The notes: generated by a model not told the origin, from the sequence alone. A DNA stretch of 64,000 nt from Bacteroidales bacterium UBA1410 (GCA_002305015.1 DBPW01000014.1:1-64000); one strand, 5' to 3'; numbered from the stretch's first letter, positions 51,773-61,668 are shown. Translations and numbers: made by a program.

Positions 51773-52639
51773 ATGAGAATTATACCGGAATCGGAATTGA
51801 TCATTAATGCTGACGGGAGCGTGTTTCATCTTCATCTGAAACCGGAACAACTTTCCGATAAAATCGTGATGATGGGCGACCCCGATCGTGTAACAACTAC
51901 CGCTTCGTTTTTCGACAATATTGAATATGAAGTGCAGAATCGCGAATTTCACACCATCACGGGAACATACAGAGGAAAACGGATTACTGCTCTTTCGCAC
52001 GGCATAGGAACAGACAACATCGACATTGTGCTCACCGAATTAGACGCTTTGGCCAACATCGACTTCGAAAAACGAAGCGTTAAAGAGGAATTCACACCCT
52101 TAACTTTGGTGCGGGTGGGTACTTCAGGGGGAATGCAGCCTCACTGCCCGGTGGGATCGTATGTGATTTCTGAAAAATCCATCGGATTTGACGGCTTAAT
52201 TTATTACTATGCCGATTCGAAAACGGTTCGTGAAGAAAATTTCGAAGAGGCGTTTCGCAACCATGTAAATCTATCGCCGTACCTTTGTACTCCCTATGTG
52301 GTAAGTGCCGATGACGAACTGGTCAATCGAATCGGGTTCGATATGATAAGGGGAGTAACCGTTTCTGCCGTAGGGTTCTATGGACCGCAAGGTCGTTATG
52401 TACGTCTTCCTTTAGCCGATCCCGATATGAACACAAAAATCCAATCGTTCCGCTACGGCAAGTATGTTATTACTAACTACGAGATGGAAAGTTCTGCGCT
52501 TGCAGGTTTGAGCAAACTCATGGGACACAAAGCTATGACCGTTTGCCTCATTATTGCAAACCGAGTTGCACTCAACTCAAAGCCCGATTATAAAGGTTCG
52601 ATCGAGGAGTTGATAAAAACTGTTCTTGACAGAGTATAA
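51773..52639 (+). CDS. nucleoside phosphorylase (uridine phosphorylase-like)
   Basis: The 288-aa protein has the NP-I fold signature: phosphate loop MMGDPDRV, the glycine-rich LVRVGTSGGMQPHCPVGSYV and the ribose-binding Glu in YEMESSALAGL. It cleaves a nucleoside to base and ribose 1-phosphate; uridine is the likely substrate for this size and style. The frame is open to 51698, overlapping floA, but I use the ATG at 51773. Confidence 0.88.
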   Translation: MRIIPESELIINADGSVFHLHLKPEQLSDKIVMMGDPDRVTTTASFFDNIEYEVQNREFHTITGTYRGKRITALSHGIGTDNIDIVLTELDALANIDFEKRSVKEEFTPLTLVRVGTSGGMQPHCPVGSYVISEKSIGFDGLIYYYADSKTVREENFEEAFRNHVNLSPYLCTPYVVSADDELVNRIGFDMIRGVTVSAVGFYGPQGRYVRLPLADPDMNTKIQSFRYGKYVITNYEMESSALAGLSKLMGHKAMTVCLIIANRVALNSKPDYKGSIEELIKTVLDRV

Positions 52640-52690
52640 AAGGTATAAAGAATATAAACAGTCGAATCAAAAATAAAATTTAAACATGAG

Positions 52691-55489
52691 ATGAAAAAAG
52701 CTTTATTATTTTTATTCCTGGCCATAAATTTAACAGCATGGTCACAACAAATCGAACCCCTACCCATCGATCCGAACGTACGTAAAGGAACGCTTGAAAA
52801 CGGTCTGACCTATTACATCCGCCACAACAACTTGCCCGAAAACAGAGCCGATTTTTACATTGCACAAAAAGTAGGCTCTATGCAGGAAGAAGACCATCAG
52901 GCCGGATTGGCTCACTTTTTGGAACACATGGCATTCAACGGCACAAAAAATTTCCCGGGGAAAAGCATGCTCGATTACCTGGAAAAAAACGGAGTGAAAT
53001 TCGGAGCAAATGTAAATGCGTATACCTCTTTTGATGAAACCGTATATTATCTTACCAATGTTCCCATGGTTCGGCAAGGCTTGTTGGACTCCTGCCTGCT
53101 GATCCTTCATGACTGGTCGAATGCGATTTCGCTTGAAACCGAAGAAATAGAAAAAGAGCGAGGCGTAATCCGTGAAGAATGGCGCACGCGCGGAGGTGCA
53201 CAATCGCGCATCTTGGAAAAACTGCTTCCCGAAATGTACAAAGGGAGCAAATATGCCGACAGATTACCCATCGGAAAAATCGAGGTGATCAACAATTTCA
53301 AACCCGAAGAGCTGCGTGCTTATTATAAAAAATGGTATCGTCCCGACCTCCAAGGAATCATCGTTGTGGGGAACGTAAACGTGGATCAGGTTGAAGCAAA
53401 AATCAAACATTTTTTCTCTCCGATAGAGCTTGATCCAAACCGTCCAAAACGTGAATATTACCCTGTTCCCGACAACGAAGACCCCATTGTGGCCATGGCT
53501 ACCGACCCTGAAGCAACGCGCATCAACTTGATGGTATTCTATAAACACGACCCTCTACCCGACGAGGTCAAACTATCGCAAGCCGGTTTAATTGCGAATT
53601 ATATTAACACCGTAGTTTCTCAAATGATAAACGAACGGCTTCAAGAAATTGTCCAAAAGCCTGATGCACCATTTACTTCGGCCTATGCCTATGATGACAA
53701 TTACTATATTGCGAAAACCAAAGATGCATGGACGGTGGTAGGAAATTCATCGGAAAACAAAATCAACGATGCCCTGGCTGCCATGATTCGCGAAACAGAA
53801 CGCATGAAGCGTTTCGGGTTCACCGTTTCGGAATACGATCGAGCACGTGAAAATTTGCTCAAAAGCTATGAGAATGCCTACAATAATCGTGACAAGCAAC
53901 GCAATGCAAGCTACACAGGCGAATACCTTGGAAATTTTCTAAACAGCGAGCCTATTCCCGGAATCGAATATGAATACGAAATGATGCAAACCATTGCCTC
54001 GCAAATCCCCGTGGAAATCATCAACCAAACTGTTGCACAATTGATTGGTGATAAGAATGTGGTCATCTCTGTTTCCGGTCCGGAGAAGGAGGGAATAGCC
54101 TATCCAACAAAAGACGAATTGGTTGCTCTCTTTAACAAAGTAAACGCAGAAAAAATAGCACCTTATCAGGAAGAAATTTCTGATGAACCGCTTGTACCCA
54201 ATTTACCTGCTCCGGGAAAAATTCGAAAAACGGAAAAAAACGAAACATTGGGAACTACCGTATGGACATTGGGAAACGGCATGAAAGTAGTGTTGAAATC
54301 AACCGATTTCAAAAACGATGAAATAGTAATGACCGCAACCAGTGAGGGGGGAACTTCTATTTATGCCGAAGAAGATCCTCTCAACAGCAAGGTAATGAAT
54401 CAAGTAATGACATTGGGAGGAGTAGGCAACTTCAGCGTAACAAACCTTCGTAAAGTTTTGGCAGGAAAAAGAGCAACGGCATCTCCCTCCATCAGCCTCA
54501 CCACGCAAAGCATGAACGGTTCTTCTTCCATAAAAGATTTCGAGACCATGCTGCAACTGGTTTACCTGTACTTTACTGCCCCACGCAGCGATAACGATGC
54601 TTTCGTTTCTTACATCCAACGCATGGAAACGCAGCTGAAAAACCAGGAAGCAGACCCCATGGTGGCTTTCAGCGATTCGGTAACGTATGCGCTCTATGGC
54701 AACAATCCGATGACTAAAAGATTAAAAGTAGAGGACCTGCCAAAGATCGATTACGGGAAAATTATGAAAATGTACAAACAAAGTTTCAGTAATCCGGGAA
54801 GTTTCACCTTTACCTTTGTGGGAAATATCGATGAAGAGAAAGTGAAGCCGATAATTGAACAATACCTTGCTTCGCTGCCGGGAAAACCAACAAAAACCGA
54901 ATTTAAAAAGATTCCTATGAATTACCGAAAAGGATTGATATACAACGTCTTTGAACGCGAAATGCAACTGCCCAAAGCGTCGGTATTCAATGGAATCACG
55001 GGTACAATCGATTTTACGCAAAAAAACCGAATGTTGATGAGCATGCTCGGACAAATTCTCGATATTGTTTACACCGAAAAAATCCGAGAAGATGAAGGAG
55101 GAACATACGGTGTTTATGCCGGTGGCGGAATTTCAAGGTATCCCAAAAATCAATCCCTTCTGCAAATTATATATGACACAGACCCGGCAAAAATGGAAAA
55201 GCTGAACGCTATTGTCCTCGACGAACTGCAATTGATAGCAGCCAACAGCCCGCGGGAAACAGATTTCTCGAAGGTAAAAGAGTTCATGAGAAAAAAATAC
55301 TACGAGAATATAAAAGAAAACAGCTATTGGCTAAATATCCTGGATAATTATTATTTCTACGGCGATGATGATCATAGCAATTATTTGAAAATATTGGAAA
55401 GTATCACGCCAAACGATGTGAAAGTCTTTGTAAAAGAATTTCTATCGCAAAACAACCGGGCTACCGTTATTATGATGCCGAAAGAATAA
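52691..55489 (+). CDS. secreted M16-family zinc metallopeptidase
   Basis: The 932-aa protein has a signal peptide (MKKALLFLFLAINLTAWSQQ) and a pitrilysin-type active site: the inverted zinc motif HFLEHMAFNGTKNFPG, with the third ligand Glu in KERGVIREEWRTR about 75 residues on. A second, inactive M16 half follows (about 500-930), as usual for two-lobed members. It should degrade peptides in the periplasm. It closes the + strand envelope run. Confidence 0.93.
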   Translation: MKKALLFLFLAINLTAWSQQIEPLPIDPNVRKGTLENGLTYYIRHNNLPENRADFYIAQKVGSMQEEDHQAGLAHFLEHMAFNGTKNFPGKSMLDYLEKNGVKFGANVNAYTSFDETVYYLTNVPMVRQGLLDSCLLILHDWSNAISLETEEIEKERGVIREEWRTRGGAQSRILEKLLPEMYKGSKYADRLPIGKIEVINNFKPEELRAYYKKWYRPDLQGIIVVGNVNVDQVEAKIKHFFSPIELDPNRPKREYYPVPDNEDPIVAMATDPEATRINLMVFYKHDPLPDEVKLSQAGLIANYINTVVSQMINERLQEIVQKPDAPFTSAYAYDDNYYIAKTKDAWTVVGNSSENKINDALAAMIRETERMKRFGFTVSEYDRARENLLKSYENAYNNRDKQRNASYTGEYLGNFLNSEPIPGIEYEYEMMQTIASQIPVEIINQTVAQLIGDKNVVISVSGPEKEGIAYPTKDELVALFNKVNAEKIAPYQEEISDEPLVPNLPAPGKIRKTEKNETLGTTVWTLGNGMKVVLKSTDFKNDEIVMTATSEGGTSIYAEEDPLNSKVMNQVMTLGGVGNFSVTNLRKVLAGKRATASPSISLTTQSMNGSSSIKDFETMLQLVYLYFTAPRSDNDAFVSYIQRMETQLKNQEADPMVAFSDSVTYALYGNNPMTKRLKVEDLPKIDYGKIMKMYKQSFSNPGSFTFTFVGNIDEEKVKPIIEQYLASLPGKPTKTEFKKIPMNYRKGLIYNVFEREMQLPKASVFNGITGTIDFTQKNRMLMSMLGQILDIVYTEKIREDEGGTYGVYAGGGISRYPKNQSLLQIIYDTDPAKMEKLNAIVLDELQLIAANSPRETDFSKVKEFMRKKYYENIKENSYWLNILDNYYFYGDDDHSNYLKILESITPNDVKVFVKEFLSQNNRATVIMMPKE

Positions 55490-55498
55490 AAAACGGTT

Positions 55499-57967
55499 TC
55501 ATTCTTTTATATAAATACGTTTGACGCGAGGAGATACGGAAGTGAGAATCTCATAAGGTATTGTACCGATACATTCTGCCAGGTCAATAACCGATGGAGT
55601 TTCACCAAACACCACAACCGTATCTCCTTCGTTTGCTTCAATCTCGGTGACATCGACCATACAAAGATCCATGCAAACGTTACCCACAATGGGGGCAAAC
55701 TTGCCGTTAATAAGTACTTTGCCGTTTCTGTTGCCAAATTTCCGATCAAGGCCATCAGCATATCCGATGCGGATAGTCGCAATACGGGCATCGCGATTGA
55801 GTTCTTCTTTTCTGCCGTATCCTACGGTTTCATGCCCCGGAATGTTTTTAATCTGCAAAATTGTGGTTTTCAACGTGCACACGTTTCTCAATCCCTTCAA
55901 TCCGCTTGCACTCACCCCGTAAAGCCCAATGCCCAACCTCACCATATCCCACTGAGCATCGGGGAAACGTTCTATTCCGGCCGAATTCAAAATATGTTTA
56001 TAAACGGTATATCCCAACCCTTTTTCAATTTCTTCGGAGGCAAGCTTTAACGTCTCCACTTGACTATTTGTGAACTCGTCAAAAATCCAACTTTCACTGG
56101 CAGCCAAATGAGAGAATACCGACTTCACACGTAAACCTTTTTGCGATTGCAATACGCCGAGCAATTGGGGAATCTCTTCCGGCAAAAAGCCCAACCGATG
56201 CATGCCGGTATCAATCTTAATATGGATGGGGTAATGGGTAATTCCCCGACTTTCTGACTCTTTGATAAAAGCTTCGAGTATTCTGAAATTGTAAACTTCA
56301 GGTTCCAAATCATTCGAGAATAATTCTTCAAAACCGTTTACTTCGGGATTTAAAATAATAATGGGCAGCGAAATGCCTGAAGAACGTAGCGCTAACCCTT
56401 CTTCGGTAACAGCAACAGCCAGATAATCGCAACGATGATATTGAAGCGTTTTTGCTATTTCCACAGCCCCTGCTCCATAGCCGTTGGCCTTAACCATACA
56501 TATCATTTTGACGCCGGGAGATAGCTTCGATTTATAAAAGTTGAAATTGTGTACCACTGCATCCAAATCTACTTCCATTACCGTTTCATGAATCCGTTCT
56601 TCAATCAAAGCCGTAATTTGCTCAAAATGATATTCTCGAGCACCTTTTACCAAAATAAGTTCGTTATCGAAGTTTCTCCAAATTCCCGATTTAATAAATG
56701 CTTCCGTCGAAGGAAAAAATTGTTTTTCCATTTTGAAAGCACCCGCATTGTCCGAAATATCGTGTCCGATACCGATCAATTTATCGACACCGCTTTGTTC
56801 TACCATTTCGGCAACCCTTTTGTACAGCGACTTCGGCATGATTCCTGTTTGGAGAATATCAGACAAAATCACGGTCTTTTTCATAGGACGATCCATCTTG
56901 CGCTGATTCTGAAAGTCGAGTGCAATTTTGATCGAATTGACATCCGAATTATAAGTATCATTGATAATGATGCAATTGTTTTTTCCCTGACGCACATCCA
57001 AACGCATAGCCACCGGTTCCAACGTCATCATTCGTTTGGAAATTTCTTTTGGATGAATACCCAAAAAAAGCAAGACCGCAAGACAGTGGATGGCATTTTC
57101 GATGGAAGCGTCATCGGTAAAAGGAATATCCACCGAATGTTCAAAACGAAGAAAAGAATAATGGATGGTGGTCTTTTTTTCTTGTATCTCGATTTTGGAG
57201 ATATACAAGGGTGCATCGCTACGTTTTCGCGACCATGAAAAAGCTTTTTGCGAAAGCAACATCATATCGGCACACCGACTGATTAAATCGTTGTCTTCAT
57301 CATAGATAACCACATTGCTATTCACAAACAGTGCCATTTTCTCCATACATTTCTGCTGAAGAGAGGTAAAATTCTCCTGATGGGCTTCCCCTATTTTTGT
57401 CAGGATACCGATTGTCGGGCGAATAATCGGTTCTAAATATCCCATTTCATCGGGCATGGAAATACCTGCTTCAAAAATACCGAGCTCAGTGGTATCATCG
57501 AGCTCCCAAACCGATAAAGGAACACCGACTTGCGAATTGTAACTCCGAGGAGAACGAACAATATTGAAATTATCTTGCAAAAGTCGGTAAAGCCATTCTT
57601 TTACAATAGTTTTTCCGTTGCTGCCTGTAATTCCGATGACAGGAATATCGAATCGGCTTCGGTGATAAGCAGCTAATTTTTGCAAAGCGCGCAACGTATT
57701 TTTTACGTACAAAAAATTGCTTCCGGGAAGATTCTCCCATTCCGGCAAACGCTTACTTACCACAAAATTGCGTACACCTGCCGAATAAAGCTCAGTAATA
57801 AATGAATGCCCGTCGTTATTTTTTGTTTCCAATGCAAAAAACAACGTATGAGATGGCGAGCCGGAAAGCCTACGGCTATCGATCAATAAGGTAGAAATTT
57901 CCGATTCGATTAAATTTGCATTTTTCACACCCAGAATGGATGCAATTTTCGTAATTTTATAAGTCAT
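55499..57967 (-). CDS. murF-alr: bifunctional MurF ligase-alanine racemase
   Basis: The 822-aa fusion combines UDP-MurNAc-tripeptide:D-Ala-D-Ala ligase (about 1-450; ATP loop GITGSNGKTIVKEWLYRLL) with alanine racemase (about 455-822; PLP lysine in MVKANGYGAGAVEIAK, later RIATIRIGYADGLDR and VCMDLCMVDV). One chain thus makes and uses D-Ala precursors for peptidoglycan. The fusion is standard in Bacteroidetes. I use the ATG at 57967; the frame is open to 58024. It follows the GSCFA gene by 8 nt. Confidence 0.95.
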   Translation of the reverse strand: MTYKITKIASILGVKNANLIESEISTLLIDSRRLSGSPSHTLFFALETKNNDGHSFITELYSAGVRNFVVSKRLPEWENLPGSNFLYVKNTLRALQKLAAYHRSRFDIPVIGITGSNGKTIVKEWLYRLLQDNFNIVRSPRSYNSQVGVPLSVWELDDTTELGIFEAGISMPDEMGYLEPIIRPTIGILTKIGEAHQENFTSLQQKCMEKMALFVNSNVVIYDEDNDLISRCADMMLLSQKAFSWSRKRSDAPLYISKIEIQEKKTTIHYSFLRFEHSVDIPFTDDASIENAIHCLAVLLFLGIHPKEISKRMMTLEPVAMRLDVRQGKNNCIIINDTYNSDVNSIKIALDFQNQRKMDRPMKKTVILSDILQTGIMPKSLYKRVAEMVEQSGVDKLIGIGHDISDNAGAFKMEKQFFPSTEAFIKSGIWRNFDNELILVKGAREYHFEQITALIEERIHETVMEVDLDAVVHNFNFYKSKLSPGVKMICMVKANGYGAGAVEIAKTLQYHRCDYLAVAVTEEGLALRSSGISLPIIILNPEVNGFEELFSNDLEPEVYNFRILEAFIKESESRGITHYPIHIKIDTGMHRLGFLPEEIPQLLGVLQSQKGLRVKSVFSHLAASESWIFDEFTNSQVETLKLASEEIEKGLGYTVYKHILNSAGIERFPDAQWDMVRLGIGLYGVSASGLKGLRNVCTLKTTILQIKNIPGHETVGYGRKEELNRDARIATIRIGYADGLDRKFGNRNGKVLINGKFAPIVGNVCMDLCMVDVTEIEANEGDTVVVFGETPSVIDLAECIGTIPYEILTSVSPRVKRIYIKE

Positions 57968-57975
57968 AGCACTAA

Positions 57976-58968
57976 TTATACGAGATTGAGTAAAGTTGAA
58001 AGTGATTCTGTTTCTTTTTGACAAGATATAAATGGATATTTTTCCTTGAATTGTACAAGTTTTGCTAATGTCTGCATAAGGAAATGGCGATATTCTTCGG
58101 TTTCGGGATTCAATGATTTATGATTGAGCGCCCGTAGGATTGGTTGCCATTCGGATATGATTTTTTCGGTTGCAGGAGAAAAAAACGTTTCTCTGAAGCG
58201 CTCCCACAAATAAAGAATAGCTATTTCCGAAGGATGAAACATATCATCGGCATAAAACCGATAATCACGAAGCTCATCCATTACAATTTCGTATGCAGGG
58301 AAATAATACAAATTATCTCCAAACCGCTCCATTAATTTGTCGATTGCCAAATGCAAAATAGATTTGCTTACTTGATTTTCATGCGCCCCATCTTTCCAAT
58401 GACGAATGGGACTAACCGTAAATAGGATTCTCACCGAGGGATTGATTTTGCATAAATAGGAAATGAGGTTGGACCATTCGCCAACGATATCGTCAACCGT
58501 TAAACGAAACCGATCGAACATCTCTGTCGGATATTTATGGCAATTTCCTACAATATTCCCTGTTTTGCGCAATCGATAAGCATACGCGGTACCAAAAGTG
58601 ATTAAAAAAACATCGGTTTGTCTTATGCGGGATGCAGAAGCTGAAAAACGACTGCGAATACCTTCTAAGCAACAATCTTTATCCGGATGAGAAAATGCTC
58701 CATGATGCAGAAAACTGTGATACAATCCATCGCGGAAAACAAGATCGGCTTCAAAAAAAGTACGGTTTTGCAACAATCGTTGCATCGCAGAAGAAATAGA
58801 TAAAGGATTGTATAAAATGCCAAACGGATTTACATCTACATCGAATTTATTTTCAGACAACATCCTTCCTATATTTTCAGAAAAGCACGAACCGAAAAGC
58901 ATCATTTTTGTGGAATGATGAATGTCGATATCCGGTTTTGAAATGGGAATGTATGTCCGAAATTCCAT
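57976..58968 (-). CDS. GSCFA-domain protein
   Basis: The 330-aa protein carries the GSCFA motif near the start (MMLFGSCFSENIGRML) and the later DDMFHPSEIAILYLWERF, an SGNH/GDSL-like layout in which the Ser and the Asp-x-x-His would be catalytic. Function is not established; the constant pairing with murF-alr in Bacteroidetes suggests a cell-wall or capsule esterase role. The ATG at 58968 is chosen because the promoter lies inside the longer frame. Confidence 0.87.
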   Translation of the reverse strand: MEFRTYIPISKPDIDIHHSTKMMLFGSCFSENIGRMLSENKFDVDVNPFGILYNPLSISSAMQRLLQNRTFFEADLVFRDGLYHSFLHHGAFSHPDKDCCLEGIRSRFSASASRIRQTDVFLITFGTAYAYRLRKTGNIVGNCHKYPTEMFDRFRLTVDDIVGEWSNLISYLCKINPSVRILFTVSPIRHWKDGAHENQVSKSILHLAIDKLMERFGDNLYYFPAYEIVMDELRDYRFYADDMFHPSEIAILYLWERFRETFFSPATEKIISEWQPILRALNHKSLNPETEEYRHFLMQTLAKLVQFKEKYPFISCQKETESLSTLLNLV

Positions 58969-58984
58969 CGCATTTATTTTTATA

Positions 58985-58992
58985 CAAAAATA
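58985..58992 (-). promoter_or_regulatory. -7 element upstream of the GSCFA gene
   Basis: TATTTTTG on the minus strand matches TAnnTTTG, 16 nt before the ATG at 58968. A TTTG lies 25 nt upstream, farther than usual. Confidence 0.45.
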
Positions 58993-59099
58993 GCATAAAT
59001 CGGATGAGAATGTAGCACAAATAATGATAATTTGCAAAAATGATCGGTCTATGAATATCGGAAAAAAAGAGTGATACTATAAAGGGAAGGGATATAAAA

Positions 59100-59164
59100 A
59101 AGAAAAGGTTGTCTCACGACAACCAATCTTCATTGTTAACCTTAAATCTAATACCATGAAAAAC
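59100..59164 (-). ncRNA. short sRNA candidate with own promoter and terminator
   Basis: On the minus strand a -7 box (59171-59178) is followed within 70 nt by a perfect 7-bp hairpin (GGTTGTC and GACAACC, 59107-59124) and a T tract. The transcript would be about 60-65 nt. It contains GTATTAGATTTAAGGTTAAC, which looks deliberately ordered rather than random. A 26-codon frame from ATG at 59157 runs through the hairpin, so coding is unlikely but not excluded. It lies 160 nt past the RlmI stop, so it could also be part of that 3' region. Confidence 0.45.
59107..59124 (-). terminator. intrinsic terminator
   Basis: GGTTGTC-TCAC-GACAACC is a perfect 7-bp stem with a 4-nt loop, followed on the minus strand by TTTTCTTTTTT. 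Confidence 0.75.
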
Positions 59165-59170
59165 ACGATG

Positions 59171-59178
59171 CAAATATA
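59171..59178 (-). promoter_or_regulatory. -7 element of the sRNA candidate
   Basis: TATATTTG on the minus strand fits TAnnTTTG. At -33 the sequence is ATG rather than TTG, with 20-nt spacing. Confidence 0.45.
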
Positions 59179-59285
59179 GCCATTTTTATGTTATAGAACA
59201 TTGTTTCTCGTCATAAAAGCCCAATATTTAACCTAGTTTAATACCGAAGAAGTCTTTAAAAGCATATTTCTAACGATTTTAACAA

Positions 59286-60479
59286 TTAAACCACATACAA
59301 TACCAATCCCTTTAAATATTCTCCTTCGGGATGATACATATTAACGGGGTGATCGGCCGGTTGGTCAAGTTGATGCAAAATACGAACACTTCTGCGTGAT
59401 AGTGCTGCCGCACTAAAGACGGCAAGTCTAAATTGTTCCCTGCTAATGGCTTGAGAACAGGAAAAAGTAAAAATTATACCCCCCGGAGCAATTTTTTCAA
59501 ATGCCGCAAGGTTTAGCTTTCGGTATCCCTGTAATGCATTTTTAATTGCTCCACGATGTTTGGCAAATGCAGGGGGATCGAGAATAATAAGATCATAGGC
59601 ATCCTTCTCAATCTTTTTCAAGAACTTAAAAGCATCTTCCGAATGCGAAGCATGGCGGGTATCATCGGCAAAATTCAACTTGATATTTTCGTTGGTCAAC
59701 ATCACAGCTTTAGCTGAGCTGTCTACCGAATCCACGTGTTGTGCACCGCCACGCAAAGCATATGCCGAAAAACCTCCAGTATAACAAAACATGTTGAGAA
59801 CACAGCGGTCTCTCGCGTATTTTTCCAACAATCTTCGGTTTTCTCGTTGATCGATGAAAAAACCTGTTTTTTGGCCTCGCAACCAATCGATATAAAATTT
59901 TAATCCATTCTCAACGGCAATCGGATTTACATTTTCTCCTCCTACAAGATATTCATTCTGAAATTCGGGATCGCCGGTATACGATAACGTGGCTTCGGAT
60001 TTATAAAAAATATGCATGACGGCTTGCGAAGAAACAACCTCTTGCAACGCTTCCACAATTAGATAGCGATCTTTATGCATACCAATCGAATGTGCTTGTA
60101 TAACAGCCGTTTTGTCATAAATATCGATAATGAGACCGGGCAAATTGTCGCCCTCGCCATGCACTAAACGATAAATGGTATTATCGGGACGAATTAACCC
60201 TGCTTTTTGACGTATATTATAAGCATCGGAAAGACGTTTGATGTAAAAACTCCGATCGATGGGCTCATCCTCAAACGATAAAATACGTATTGAAATGCTT
60301 CCCATCTGATAATGACCTATACCGAGAAAAGTACGGTCAGCGGCTAAAACTTTCACCACATCACCTTCTTGCAACCCTTCGGATATAGACGCAATGGCTC
60401 CCGAAAATACCCAAGGATGAAAACGATGCAGCGATTCATCTTTCTTGGGCTTCAGTATAATTTCCCCTCTGTTTTTCAT
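59286..60479 (-). CDS. rlmI: 23S rRNA (cytosine-C5) methyltransferase, RlmI type
   Basis: The 397-aa enzyme should methylate C1962 of 23S rRNA. It starts with a PUA domain (about 1-80; HPWVFSGAIASISEGLQEGD), then a linker and a Rossmann SAM domain (VLNMFCYTGGFSAYALRGGA, LIILDPPAFAKHRG) with the catalytic Cys in IFTFSCSQAIS. Its first 44 nt overlap the end of the exonuclease gene in another frame. Confidence 0.92.
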   Translation of the reverse strand: MKNRGEIILKPKKDESLHRFHPWVFSGAIASISEGLQEGDVVKVLAADRTFLGIGHYQMGSISIRILSFEDEPIDRSFYIKRLSDAYNIRQKAGLIRPDNTIYRLVHGEGDNLPGLIIDIYDKTAVIQAHSIGMHKDRYLIVEALQEVVSSQAVMHIFYKSEATLSYTGDPEFQNEYLVGGENVNPIAVENGLKFYIDWLRGQKTGFFIDQRENRRLLEKYARDRCVLNMFCYTGGFSAYALRGGAQHVDSVDSSAKAVMLTNENIKLNFADDTRHASHSEDAFKFLKKIEKDAYDLIILDPPAFAKHRGAIKNALQGYRKLNLAAFEKIAPGGIIFTFSCSQAISREQFRLAVFSAAALSRRSVRILHQLDQPADHPVNMYHPEGEYLKGLVLYVV

Positions 60480-61053
60480 TATGACCTTCCTGTATTAAAT
60501 GATTGTAAATGCGTAGGCATGCCCAAGCATCGAGTGCTGCATACGATTTTTGAGCCTCGCTAAGTTCGGTGGCTTCCCAGTTAGATACACGTTGACTCTT
60601 GGCTATTCTCTTTCCAAAAAGAATGGCATATATCTTTTGCAGGCTGTTTTCTTCTATACCGTAATCATCGACAAAAGATTGGAGTTCGACAAAATTTTGA
60701 GGCTTTTTATCGGAACGACGACGAATTGCGGCAAAATCGTCTTTAAGCGAAAGACCGATTTTTTTTATATCGGGATTACAAATGATCTCATCCAGTAAAT
60801 CGGGATAACCGATACGATTCAGTCGAAACAAAAAACAGGTGTCTTCGCTTGAAAGTTGCAAAAGCGCCACTTTATGCGGCCGCCCTCGTTTAAATGCCGG
60901 TTTGGTTTCGGTATCGAAACCCAGTATTTGCTTCGAAAGTAGATAATTTACAGCATCAGGAACTTTATTGATATCGTCTATCACTTCGATCTTCCCGTTA
61001 AACGTCTCCATAGGAAGTCTGGCTATTTCTTCTTTTGTTATTGTTAATCCCAC
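60436..61053 (-). CDS. 3'-5' exonuclease, DEDDy type (RNase D-like)
   Basis: The 205-aa protein is a single exonuclease domain with ExoI Asp/Glu in ILGFDTETKPAFKRG, ExoII Asp in IGLSLKDDFAAI, and ExoIII YAALDAWACLRIY (Y-x-x-x-D). There is no HRDC domain, unlike full RNase D. Substrate could be RNA or DNA. Its start overlaps the DUF5063 stop by 10 nt and its end overlaps rlmI by 44 nt, so the three are translated from one message. Confidence 0.88.
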   Translation of the reverse strand: MGLTITKEEIARLPMETFNGKIEVIDDINKVPDAVNYLLSKQILGFDTETKPAFKRGRPHKVALLQLSSEDTCFLFRLNRIGYPDLLDEIICNPDIKKIGLSLKDDFAAIRRRSDKKPQNFVELQSFVDDYGIEENSLQKIYAILFGKRIAKSQRVSNWEATELSEAQKSYAALDAWACLRIYNHLIQEGHNEKQRGNYTEAQER

Positions 61054-61625
61054 AAGCCATCCAAATTTAAATCTTCTTCCTCGTTTTCTTCATCAGAAAA
61101 TAGATCATCACCATAATACAACGCATGAAGAGGGCGCATAGTGTTTACTAACTTTTGGCCCCAATATGTTTTAAAATTTTCCACACAACGATTGAGCGCA
61201 TCAATCATCTGATCCGTAAGATGATATTGATACACAGAAACAAAGTTTCGTATATCCTGATAAATATCGGCGATATCTTCTGAAATAGAAGCAGACACAG
61301 GCGTATCACTGTATTTCATATCTTCTACAAAAACATCCAAATAAACATCCTCTTCACCCATTAGGGAAGCCACTTTTGTTTCAATACGCGCATAATCTTC
61401 TTCATTCACAAAAGTTTCCAATGGCTCATCATTTAGTTGAACCGTTTCCGGAAGAAGCGTCGCTTTGAGATACAGTAAAGGCAAAATCCGTATTATTTTG
61501 GCCAACCATTCGTTACGACTTTCTATCTCGTCTTTTTCGAGGAATGCGCAAAACTCCACACAAACTGTTACAAATTCAATGACAGCGGGAGAATAGATGA
61601 TTTTTTCATTTTTGTTTTCAGCCAT
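61044..61625 (-). CDS. DUF5063 family protein
   Basis: The 193-aa acidic, helical protein matches the DUF5063 family of Bacteroidetes (YSPAVIEFVTVCVEFCAFLE near the start; LYYGDDLFSDEENEEEDLN near the end). Function is unknown. It is the first gene of the DUF5063-exonuclease-rlmI transcript. The frame is open to a GTG at 61679, but the promoter -7 box lies in that extension, so I use the ATG at 61625. Confidence 0.85.
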   Translation of the reverse strand: MAENKNEKIIYSPAVIEFVTVCVEFCAFLEKDEIESRNEWLAKIIRILPLLYLKATLLPETVQLNDEPLETFVNEEDYARIETKVASLMGEEDVYLDVFVEDMKYSDTPVSASISEDIADIYQDIRNFVSVYQYHLTDQMIDALNRCVENFKTYWGQKLVNTMRPLHALYYGDDLFSDEENEEEDLNLDGLWD

Positions 61626-61668
61626 TTTTCTATTTTCAATTTCAACTTCTAAAAGATAATTGGTTATG

